The notes beneath the pieces were generated by a model. That model was not told the DNA's origin. It saw only the letters and a program-made list of their open reading frames with translations, and searched no databases. Below, piece by piece: positions 1-5,000 of a stretch of DNA of 5,000 nucleotides (the stretch's first letter is position 1; each line of letters begins with the position of its first letter). Source of the stretch: an uncultured beta proteobacterium (GTDB lineage: Bacteria > Pseudomonadota > Gammaproteobacteria > Burkholderiales > SG8-39); NCBI GenBank assembly GCA_902826155.1, contig CADEDU010000177.1, positions 1 to 5,000 on the forward strand, read 5' to 3'. The position numbers and the translations under genes were made by a program.

Positions 1-762
1 TTCGATCGGCAGGCGTACGCCGCCTGGTTGCGTCAGCTGCGCGAGCTCTGCACGGACCGCGGCATCGTGCTGATCTTCGACGAGATCTTCGTCGGCTTTC
101 GACTGGCCCCGGGTGGCGCGCAGGAATACTTCGGCGTGAAAGCCGACATGGTCACCTATGGCAAGACGCTGGGCGGCGGCCTGCCGATCGGCGTGGTGTG
201 CGGTCGCGCCGATCTGATGAAGCGCTATCGCGACGATCGCCCGGCCGACGTGTGCTTCGCACGCGGCACGTTCAATTCGCACCCATACGTGATGGGAGCG
301 ATGCACGCGTTCCTCGAACGGCTGGACTCCCCCGAGATCCAGGCGATGTACGCCGGTCTGGACGAGCGCTGGAACGCACGCACCGACCGACTCAATCAGC
401 TGCTCGCCGCCGAGCACCTGCCGGTCCGTGTGGCCAACCTGTCGTCGATCTGGACCGTGTGCTACACGCAGCCCTCGCGGTTCAACTGGATGCTGCAGTA
501 CTACCTGCGCGCGGCGGGCCTGGCGCTGAGCTGGGTGGGCACCGGTCGGATCCTGTTCAGCCTCAACTACACCGACGCCGATTTCGACGAAGTGGCGCAG
601 CGCTTCGTCGGCGCGGTACGCGCCATGAACGAAGAAGGCTGGTGGTGGGTCGACGCGAATCAATCCAATCGCACCATCAAGCGCAGCGTGTTGCGTGAAA
701 TGCTGGCGCATCGGTTCCGTTCCAGGCACGCCGAAGCGCCAATCGTCAGTTCTAGTGCTTGA
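1..762 (+). CDS. Class III PLP-dependent aminotransferase, GSA-aminomutase-like (5'-truncated by window)
   Basis: The reading frame is open from base 1, so this is the C-terminal 253 residues of a longer protein; a TTG at 28 is internal and not a credible start. Residues 24-29 (LIFDEI) carry the Asp (D27) that pairs with the pyridine nitrogen of PLP. Y53-G-K55 followed by a glycine run holds the Schiff-base lysine K55. The 28-residue D-to-K spacing matches glutamate-1-semialdehyde aminomutase (GSAM), as does the GGAQ-x-YFGV segment at 38-46. About 218 residues of the PLP fold should lie upstream. The tail after K55 is about 198 residues against roughly 160 in GSAM, with a Trp-rich and basic extension (about 208-253). 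That argues against a standard haem-pathway hemL. Related domains form beta-amino groups inside lipopeptide/polyketide synthases, so this could be the end of a larger enzyme. The substrate is not determinable here. It ends tail-to-tail with the next gene. The family call is firm; the exact function is unknown. Confidence 0.85.
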   Translation, partial: FDRQAYAAWLRQLRELCTDRGIVLIFDEIFVGFRLAPGGAQEYFGVKADMVTYGKTLGGGLPIGVVCGRADLMKRYRDDRPADVCFARGTFNSHPYVMGAMHAFLERLDSPEIQAMYAGLDERWNARTDRLNQLLAAEHLPVRVANLSSIWTVCYTQPSRFNWMLQYYLRAAGLALSWVGTGRILFSLNYTDADFDEVAQRFVGAVRAMNEEGWWWVDANQSNRTIKRSVLREMLAHRFRSRHAEAPIVSSSA

Positions 763-1333
763 CCGCTCCGCCCCACAGCGCCGGCAGCGACTTCGCGTAG
801 AGCTTCAGGTCGTGGAACGGATCGGTGAGGATCTTCGTCACCCACACCACGCCGGTTTGCACGTCCTTGGTCAGGCATAGTTGCAGCACGCGAAACATCA
901 ACCCCGCGGCGGCCAGGCCCAGCCACAACCAGCCCACGTTGCGCGCGAACCCGATCGCATCGGCCGGTTCCGGCAGCAGCCCGAACAGCGTGCCATCGAA
1001 CCAGATCACGAGCGGCGACAACGCCCAGATCGCCAGCAGCACCGCCTTGCGTTTCAGGTTGTAGCCGACCTTGATCGCTTCCTTGTAGGCATGCGTGGCC
1101 TTGTTCACGTCGTCGTAGGTCTTGGGCTCGAAGACCGCATGCCCGATCTGACGCGTGATCATCGCCACCAGCCAGCCGAACAACGCGGCGAGCGGCGGAT
1201 CGATGAACAACAACAGGTACGCGACGATGAACGAGCACGCGCTGAGTGCGTGCAGGGCCTGGTTGACGTGACTGTGGTGGTAGTAGCGGTGATCGTCCCA
1301 ACGCTGCACTTCGAGAGCTTGGAGAAAGGTCAT
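752..1333 (-). CDS. Mpo1-like / DUF962-type multi-pass membrane protein
   Basis: This encodes 193 residues from the ATG at 1333. The N-terminus has a histidine-rich YYHHSHVN-x3-H segment (17-28), and RQIGHAVFE follows at 61-69. The YH...N...H and Q-x-GH-x-FE patterns resemble DUF962 proteins, whose yeast member Mpo1 is an iron-dependent dioxygenase in fatty-acid alpha-oxidation. About four hydrophobic segments are visible (roughly 31-44, 47-60, 96-120 and 126-150), so it is probably an inner-membrane protein. A soluble tail of about 40 residues with a DPFHDLKLY motif (171-179) follows, making it somewhat longer than the typical bacterial DUF962 protein. An in-frame ATG pair at 1408 would add 25 polar residues. 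I prefer 1333 because the conserved region begins soon after it, but neither start has a clear Shine-Dalgarno. The 3' end overlaps the convergent aminotransferase by 11 bases. Coding status is strong, family membership moderate, and the reaction inferred. Confidence 0.65.
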   Translation of the reverse strand: MTFLQALEVQRWDDHRYYHHSHVNQALHALSACSFIVAYLLLFIDPPLAALFGWLVAMITRQIGHAVFEPKTYDDVNKATHAYKEAIKVGYNLKRKAVLLAIWALSPLVIWFDGTLFGLLPEPADAIGFARNVGWLWLGLAAAGLMFRVLQLCLTKDVQTGVVWVTKILTDPFHDLKLYAKSLPALWGGAVKH

Positions 1334-1515
1334 GGTCGTCGAGGTAAGTGGGCTGATGGACAGGGATCGTGATGCATCGATGCTCGAACCCGCTGCGCGC
1401 CGCATCACGCGACGGTCGCGACGCGTTCACATGACACCGTAGCGAATGAGTGTGACTGCCCGAAGACAACGCGCCGAGCGTCTGCGCCCGCTTGTCGACA
1501 ACGCACCCGGGCGAC
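1334..1515. other. Intergenic gap between the two minus-strand genes
   Basis: These 182 bases separate the methyltransferase stop from the start of the Mpo1-like gene. I see no convincing ORF, no hairpin followed by a T-run on the minus strand, and no good sigma-70 promoter. The only local structure is a GC-rich palindromic patch at 1408-1422 (CGCGAC-G-GTCGCG overlapping GTCGCGAC). The gap is long enough for the downstream gene to have its own promoter, so an operon with the methyltransferase is possible but not shown. Confidence 0.4.
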
Positions 1516-2166
1516 TCAGCGTCGCAGCGCTTTGCCGAAACGGATCAGCGCGAAGTGGCCGAACGGTGGCACCGGCCGTCGCTCGAGCAGAGCCATATCC
1601 GGGCGCTGCTGCAGCCACTGCGCCAGCCGCTCCCAGGGAAACTCCGAGCGCCACCCCAGACGCCGCGTGAGCGGTGACAGCCATCGCTCGACGGTGCGGC
1701 GCGGTCCTGCATCGGCCCCGACCCGGTTCAGCAGCACAATCTCGCCCCCCGGCCTGAGCACGCGCACGAATTCGTCCAGCGTCCGCTCCGGATATGGCAC
1801 CGTATTCACCACGTACTGCGCGACCACCACGTCGAACGAACGGTCGGCGAACGCGAGGTGCTCGGCGTCCATCACCAGCAGCCCTTCGACATTGCGCAGC
1901 CCACGACGCGCGATGCGCTCGCGCGCAAGCGTCAGCATCGCCTCGGACAGATCGACGCCCACCAGCTGCGCCGCCGCGTCGTACATCGGCAAGGCGATGC
2001 CGGTGCCCACGCCAACGTCGAGAACGCGCCCGCCGATCCGATTGCTCGCGCCGACCGCGGCGCGGCGACCCTGCTCGAAGACTCTGCCGAACACCATGTC
2101 GTACACCGGCGCCCAGCGGCGATAGGTACGCGTGACCGACTCGTTATTGATCTCCACCCGCAGCAT
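1516..2166 (-). CDS. PmtA-type SAM-dependent methyltransferase (putative phosphatidylethanolamine N-methyltransferase)
   Basis: This encodes 216 residues and is probably cytosolic or membrane-associated. The class I Rossmann methyltransferase order is clear: an N-terminal YRRWAPVYD segment (15-23), a FEQGRRAAV helix (30-38), SAM motif I VLDVGVGTG (48-56), the ribose-binding acidic loop GVDLS (70-74), MDAEHLAF (99-106), motif II FDVVVAQYVVNTVP (111-124) and a VLRPGGEIVLLNR strand (136-148). The N-terminal segments, the DVGVGTG form of motif I and the length near 200 residues fit the Sinorhizobium/Rhodobacter PmtA branch, which methylates phosphatidylethanolamine on the way to phosphatidylcholine. 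The frame stays open upstream to 2376, but the ATG at 2166 is chosen: GGAGAG lies 10 bases before it, while the in-frame ATG at 2184 has no such site and the longer N-terminus resembles nothing. It is divergent from phnC, with phased TGTCAT-like sites upstream. A ubiquinone-type or other small-molecule methyltransferase is the main alternative. Confidence 0.82.
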   Translation of the reverse strand: MLRVEINNESVTRTYRRWAPVYDMVFGRVFEQGRRAAVGASNRIGGRVLDVGVGTGIALPMYDAAAQLVGVDLSEAMLTLARERIARRGLRNVEGLLVMDAEHLAFADRSFDVVVAQYVVNTVPYPERTLDEFVRVLRPGGEIVLLNRVGADAGPRRTVERWLSPLTRRLGWRSEFPWERLAQWLQQRPDMALLERRPVPPFGHFALIRFGKALRR

Positions 2167-2176
2167 TGTTGTGTCG

Positions 2177-2182
2177 CTCTCC
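2177..2182 (-). promoter_or_regulatory. Ribosome binding site of the methyltransferase gene
   Basis: The minus strand reads GGAGAG here, 10 bases before the ATG at 2166. This spacing is slightly long but acceptable. It decides in favour of the 2166 start, because the alternative ATG at 2184 and the longer frame have no purine-rich site at a suitable distance. Confidence 0.55.
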
Positions 2183-2226
2183 ATCTGCACGCTACCGAAA
2201 AGGCGCGCGCAGCTTGCGTCACGCAG

Positions 2227-2255
2227 ATGACCGTTCGATGGCAACAATATGACCT
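2227..2255 (-). promoter_or_regulatory. Candidate Pho box, three half-sites facing the methyltransferase
   Basis: On the minus strand the 7-mers AGGTCAT (2255-2249), TTGCCAT (2244-2238) and CGGTCAT (2233-2227) lie head-to-tail at exact 11-base spacing. They match the PhoB half-site CTGTCAT at 5, 5 and 6 of 7 positions. PhoB binds direct repeats with this period. The array ends 60 bases before the methyltransferase ATG. No clear -10 hexamer was found downstream, and the spacers are less AT-rich than in E. coli, so the call is tentative. Confidence 0.38.
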
Positions 2256-2296
2256 GCCGCTCGAGCGGGCCGAGCGGCGCACGCGGCATCGTCGAT

Positions 2297-2325
2297 CCGA
2301 CATCTTCGTGTCTTCCGGTTGTCAT
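2297..2325 (+). promoter_or_regulatory. phnC: Candidate Pho box, three half-sites facing phnC
   Basis: On the plus strand CCGACAT (2297-2303), GTGTCTT (2308-2314) and TTGTCAT (2319-2325) repeat at 11-base spacing. They match the PhoB half-site CTGTCAT at 5, 5 and 6 of 7 positions; the last two form the best 18-base box. A weak -10-like GATAGC follows at 2334-2339, and the phnC ATG is 45 bases past the array. phn genes are classic members of the phosphate-starvation regulon in enterobacteria, which supports this reading. The -10 is poor and the match was made by eye. Confidence 0.45.
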
Positions 2326-2356
2326 TGCGCACCGATAGCGTGCCGGCCATTGCATC

Positions 2357-2363
2357 GAGGAGG
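2357..2363 (+). promoter_or_regulatory. phnC: Strong ribosome binding site of phnC
   Basis: GAGGAGG ends 6 bases before the ATG at 2370, an almost ideal Shine-Dalgarno. It fixes the phnC start at 2370 rather than the in-frame TTG at 2319, which lies inside the candidate Pho box. Confidence 0.85.
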
Positions 2364-2369
2364 CCGGGC

Positions 2370-3209
2370 ATGACATCCATCATCGAGGTAGCACGCCTCA
2401 ACAAATCGTTTCGGCAGGGCCAGCGCGCGCTGGATGACGTCAATCTTTCGATCGCACGCGGCGAGATGGTGGCGTTGATCGGCGCATCGGGCTCGGGCAA
2501 GTCGACGCTGCTGCGGCACATCGCCGGCCTGGTCGCCTGCGACCGTGGCCAGGGCTCACGCATCGTCGTCAATGGCTGCCAGGTGCAGCAAAACGGTACG
2601 CTCGACCGCGACGTGCGTGCGGCCCGCGCCCGCATCGGCTTCGTGTTCCAGCAGTTCAATCTGGTGGATCGCATGTCGGTCATGAACAACGTGCTCGCCG
2701 GCACATTGCACCAGGTACCGTTGTGGCGCAGCCTGACGCGCACCTTCACCCGCGACGATCGCGCGCGCGCCTTCGATGCACTACGCCGCGTGGGCATCGC
2801 CGAATGTGCCTACCAGCGCGCCTCCACGCTCTCGGGTGGTCAGCAGCAGCGCGCTGCGATCTCCCGTGCGCTGGTGCAGCAGGCCGAGGTGATCCTGGCC
2901 GACGAGCCGATCGCCTCGCTCGATCCGGCATCCTCGCAGCGTGTGATGGATCTGCTGGCGAGCATCAACCGCGAGCGCAACGTCACCGTGGTGGTGTCGC
3001 TGCATCAGGTCGACTACGCCTTGCGCTACTGCCCGCGCACCGTCGCCCTGCGCGCCGGGCGCGTCGTGTTCGACGGCCCATCGAGCGCACTCACGCCCGA
3101 AAAACTGCGTGCGCTCTACGGCGCCCAGACGCGCGAGCTGATGGACAGCTACGAGTTCGACGGCGCACACGCGCCAATGCCGGCCGCGCCCCTTGCGCAG
3201 GCTGCCTGA
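2370..3209 (+). CDS. phnC: Phosphonate ABC transporter ATP-binding protein PhnC
   Basis: This 279-residue cytoplasmic ATPase powers phosphonate import with PhnD and PhnE. All ABC motifs are intact: Walker [10 protein letters not shown] (38-46), Q-loop FVFQQFN (91-97), signature LSGGQ (154-158), Walker B VILADEP (174-180), D-loop SLDP (183-186) and the switch histidine H212 in VSLHQ. The [19 protein letters not shown] stretch (95-113), followed by a WRSL segment, is characteristic of PhnC rather than of amino-acid importers. The start at 2370 is set by a strong GAGGAGG site. The last 15 or so residues are an Ala/Pro-rich tail beyond the usual end. It is the first gene of a phnC-phnD-phnE operon, with phnD starting 37 bases after its stop. 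Upstream TGTCAT-like repeats suggest control by phosphate starvation. A phosphite importer ATPase (PtxA/HtxD type) is the alternative, made less likely by the phnD gene beside it. Confidence 0.95.
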   Translation: MTSIIEVARLNKSFRQGQRALDDVNLSIARGEMVALIGASGSGKSTLLRHIAGLVACDRGQGSRIVVNGCQVQQNGTLDRDVRAARARIGFVFQQFNLVDRMSVMNNVLAGTLHQVPLWRSLTRTFTRDDRARAFDALRRVGIAECAYQRASTLSGGQQQRAAISRALVQQAEVILADEPIASLDPASSQRVMDLLASINRERNVTVVVSLHQVDYALRYCPRTVALRAGRVVFDGPSSALTPEKLRALYGAQTRELMDSYEFDGAHAPMPAAPLAQAA

Positions 3210-3231
3210 TTTGAATCGCCCTCATTCATCC

Positions 3232-3238
3232 AGGAGGA
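3232..3238 (+). promoter_or_regulatory. phnD: Strong ribosome binding site of phnD
   Basis: AGGAGGA ends 8 bases before the ATG at 3247 and selects that start over an in-frame start at 3193, which would overlap the end of phnC. A near-consensus site fits the need for more binding protein than ATPase or permease. Confidence 0.85.
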
Positions 3239-3246
3239 ATTCAACG

Positions 3247-4281
3247 ATGACTGCACCGATGACAACTCGCCCTTCGCCCCTTCGCCGCCGCGTCATGCTC
3301 GCCGTCGCCGGAGCCGTCGCGGCCCTTGGCGGCGTACCGCTCTCGTCGCTCGCGCAGACACCTCGCGAATTGAATTTCGGCATCATTTCCACCGAGTCGA
3401 CGCTGAATCTCAAACAGGCCTGGCAGCCGATGCTCGACGACATGGGCAAGCGGCTCGGCATGAAGGTCAACGCGTACTTCTCCTCCGACTATGCCGGGAT
3501 CATCGAGGCGATGCGCTTCAACAAGGTACAGGTCGCCTGGTACGGCAACAAGTCGGCGATGGAGGCGGTGGACCGTGCCCAGGGCGAGGTGTTCGTGCAG
3601 ACGATCGCCAAGGATGGCGCTGCCGGGTACTGGTCGCTGCTTGTGGTCCACCGGGACAGCCCGCTCAAGACGATCGACGACGTCATCAAGAGTTCCAAGG
3701 CGCTCACGCTAGGATTCGGCGATCCGAATTCGACGTCCGGTTTCCTGGTGCCCGGCTACTACGCGTTCGCGCAGAACAATCTCGACCCGCGTACTTCGTT
3801 CAAAGTGGTTCGCTCGGCCAACCACGAAACCAATCTGCTCGCGGTGGCCAACAAGCAGGTCGACCTGGCCACCAACAACAACGAGAGCCTAGATCGCCTC
3901 AAGGTGACCAATCCGCAGAAGGCCGCCGAGGTGCGCGAGATCTGGCGCTCGCCGCTGATCCCGTCGGACCCGATCGTGTGGCGCACCGATCTGCATGCCG
4001 ACACAAAATCCAAGGTGAAGGCCTTCTTCGTCGACTACGGCAGCAAGGGAGCGGAGGCCGTACGCGAGAAGAAGGTGCTCGAAGTGCTCGGCCTGGCAGG
4101 CTTCAAGGATTCCGACAATCGCCAGCTTCTACCGATCCGTCAGCTCGAATTGTTCCGTGACAAGGGCCGAGTCGAAGGCGACGCCAAACTCTCGCCGGCC
4201 GACAAGGAAGCCAAACTCGGCGAGATCAATCGCAAGCTGGCCGACCTGAATCAGCAGATGGCTGCTGCCGACAAGAAGTAG
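3247..4281 (+). CDS. phnD: Periplasmic phosphonate-binding protein PhnD
   Basis: This 344-residue solute-binding protein captures phosphonates in the periplasm and delivers them to PhnE/PhnC. The N-terminus is an export signal: basic RRR at 13-15, a hydrophobic core at about 16-35 and likely cleavage after SLA (about 36). The RRRVML string could suit the Tat route, though Sec is equally possible. The mature part begins LNFGIISTEST, as in E. coli PhnD. Aligned from memory, every residue reported to contact 2-aminoethylphosphonate in the E. coli protein (mature Y47, Y93, S127, T128, S129, H157, E177, D205) is conserved: Y82, Y128, S162, T163, S164, H193, E213 and D241. The spacings agree except for small loop differences. 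This favours an aminoethylphosphonate-type ligand over phosphite. Residues 315-344 form a charged, probably coiled-coil helix. phnE follows after 3 bases. Confidence 0.96.
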   Translation: MTAPMTTRPSPLRRRVMLAVAGAVAALGGVPLSSLAQTPRELNFGIISTESTLNLKQAWQPMLDDMGKRLGMKVNAYFSSDYAGIIEAMRFNKVQVAWYGNKSAMEAVDRAQGEVFVQTIAKDGAAGYWSLLVVHRDSPLKTIDDVIKSSKALTLGFGDPNSTSGFLVPGYYAFAQNNLDPRTSFKVVRSANHETNLLAVANKQVDLATNNNESLDRLKVTNPQKAAEVREIWRSPLIPSDPIVWRTDLHADTKSKVKAFFVDYGSKGAEAVREKKVLEVLGLAGFKDSDNRQLLPIRQLELFRDKGRVEGDAKLSPADKEAKLGEINRKLADLNQQMAAADKK

Positions 4282-4284
4282 GCG

Positions 4285-5000
4285 ATGGCTGAACGCGTCC
4301 TCGGCGCCGCATCGATCGGCGCGCTGCCTCCCGCCCCGCCCGCGCCACCGAAGGCGTCGCTCATGACGCTGCTCGCCTGGGGCGGGTTGCTCGCGCTGCT
4401 TGCCTGGGCCTGGCAAGGGGCGGACATTCGCCCGCTCGATCTGGCACGCGACTCGGGCAACATCCTCAAGCTCGCGGCGGATTTCTTTCCGCCCGACTTT
4501 CGCGACGGCGGTCACTACGTCGCCGAGATGATCGTCACGCTGCACATCGCGTTGTGGGGCACTGCGCTTGCCGTGCTGTGCGCGATTCCGCTCGGCCTGG
4601 CCTGCTCGGCAAACATCGCGCCGTGGTGGATCTACCAGCCGGTACGCCGCCTGATGGATGCAGCCCGCGCCATCAATGAAATGGTGTTCGCGATGCTGTT
4701 CGTGGTGGCGGTGGGCCTGGGGCCGTTCGCCGGTGTACTGGCGTTGTTCGTGCACACGACCGGCATTCTGGCCAAGCTGTTCTCCGAAGCGGTGGAGGCG
4801 ATCGACCCGCAGCCGGTCGAGGGCATTCGCGCCACCGGCGCAACCTGGATCGAGGAGATCAGCTTCGGGGTGCTGCCGCAGGTGATGCCGCTATGGATCT
4901 CTTATACGCTCTACCGGTGCGAGTCGAACGTACGCTCGGCATCGGTAGTCGGTATGGTCGGCGCCGGCGGCATCGGGGTGGTGCTGTGGGACGTCATCTG
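4285..5000 (+). CDS. phnE: Phosphonate ABC transporter permease PhnE (3'-truncated by window)
   Basis: The frame is open from the ATG at 4285 to the window end (238 full codons), and the rest of the gene lies outside. It encodes the inner-membrane channel of the importer. The N-terminus is a Pro/Ala-rich cytoplasmic stretch (13-24), followed by a transmembrane helix (about 27-44), a periplasmic segment (about 45-78), a second membrane stretch (about 83-111) and a third (about 132-162). The EAA loop that docks on PhnC is visible as [19 protein letters not shown] (168-186). It is followed by [15 protein letters not shown] (197-211), [19 protein letters not shown] (213-231) and V-x-LW-D, a block typical of PhnE. 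Only 3 bases separate it from the phnD stop and no good Shine-Dalgarno is present, so translation is probably coupled to phnD. Typical PhnE length is about 260-290 residues, so most of the protein is in view. Confidence 0.94.
   Translation, partial: MAERVLGAASIGALPPAPPAPPKASLMTLLAWGGLLALLAWAWQGADIRPLDLARDSGNILKLAADFFPPDFRDGGHYVAEMIVTLHIALWGTALAVLCAIPLGLACSANIAPWWIYQPVRRLMDAARAINEMVFAMLFVVAVGLGPFAGVLALFVHTTGILAKLFSEAVEAIDPQPVEGIRATGATWIEEISFGVLPQVMPLWISYTLYRCESNVRSASVVGMVGAGGIGVVLWDVI

Noticed and set aside
1..762. Aminotransferase as an enzyme of aminoethylphosphonate breakdown linked to phnCDE
   Set aside because: Some PLP enzymes of phosphonate breakdown belong to this fold. However, the gene is separated from phnCDE by two opposite-strand genes, its motifs are closest to GSAM, and nothing in the visible part indicates a phosphonate substrate.
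1408..1422. Overlapping GC palindromes as a possible operator
   Set aside because: The arms are only 6 bases of CG-rich sequence, which is common in DNA of this composition, and there is no partner site or neighbouring regulator gene.
1431..1467. TGTCAT-like half-sites on the minus strand upstream of the Mpo1-like gene
   Set aside because: GTGTCAT and CAGTCAC occur, but they are about 21 bases apart with no acceptable half-site at the 11-base position between them. The phasing fails, unlike in the 2227-2255 and 2297-2325 arrays.
660..1469. Long minus-strand open frame (269 codons) overlapping the Mpo1-like gene
   Set aside because: It is Arg/Ala/His-rich with no recognisable motif and lies in an alternative frame across the Mpo1-like gene, which has clear membrane segments and conserved histidine patterns. 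It looks like a high-GC shadow frame.
2319..2369. Earlier TTG start for phnC
   Set aside because: The added 17 residues precede the normal PhnC N-terminus, and GAGGAGG is ideally placed for the ATG at 2370. The TTG sits within the candidate Pho box.
2167..2376. N-terminal extension of the methyltransferase frame up to 2376
   Set aside because: The extra 70 residues resemble nothing, run across the divergent control region and overlap the phnC start. The ATG at 2166 has a Shine-Dalgarno and gives the usual family length.
2219..2797. Minus-strand open frame (192 codons) antisense to the phnC start
   Set aside because: It is a low-complexity Arg/Ser/Ala translation running antisense to an unmistakable ABC ATPase and across the divergent promoter. 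No motif or ribosome site supports it.
2370..5000. Phosphite (Ptx/Htx) rather than phosphonate importer
   Set aside because: No phosphite dehydrogenase gene is in view, and the binding protein keeps both amine-contacting acidic residues and both tyrosines of the 2-aminoethylphosphonate pocket.

Overview
This GC-rich window (roughly two-thirds G+C by eye) reads like a chromosomal segment of a Gram-negative proteobacterium. Codon use, gene families and the PhnCDE proteins fit a betaproteobacterium of the Burkholderiales (Burkholderia/Ralstonia/Cupriavidus-like). That placement is inferred from style, not from a marker gene. No rRNA, tRNA, CRISPR, insertion sequence or phage gene is visible, and coding density is high.

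Layout. Bases 1-762 (+) are the C-terminal part of a class III PLP-dependent aminotransferase related to glutamate-1-semialdehyde aminomutase; its start lies before the window. It overlaps tail-to-tail by 11 bases with a minus-strand gene (752-1333) for a small multi-pass membrane protein that looks like the Mpo1/DUF962 family. A 182-base gap follows. Next is a second minus-strand gene (1516-2166) for a class I SAM-dependent methyltransferase of the PmtA (phosphatidylethanolamine N-methyltransferase) type. A 203-base divergent control region (2167-2369) separates it from a plus-strand phosphonate ABC importer operon: phnC ATPase (2370-3209), phnD periplasmic binding protein (3247-4281) and phnE permease (4285 to beyond 5000, partial).

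How it fits together. PhnD captures a phosphonate in the periplasm, PhnE forms the channel and PhnC powers import. All eight residues that contact 2-aminoethylphosphonate in E. coli PhnD are present in this PhnD, so an aminoethylphosphonate-like ligand is the best guess. No C-P lyase, phosphonatase or phosphite dehydrogenase gene is in view, so the fate of the substrate is unknown.

The most interesting part is the divergent intergenic region. It holds two sets of three TGTCAT-like half-sites, each set phased at exactly 11 bases. One set points toward phnC and the other toward the methyltransferase. This is the architecture of PhoB (Pho) boxes and suggests that the importer and the lipid-type methyltransferase both respond to phosphate starvation. 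The sites were found by eye and their function is inferred. I do not see a wholly new system here. The phosphate-linked pairing of a phosphonate importer with a PmtA-like methyltransferase, and possibly an Mpo1-like lipid protein, is the hypothesis most worth testing.
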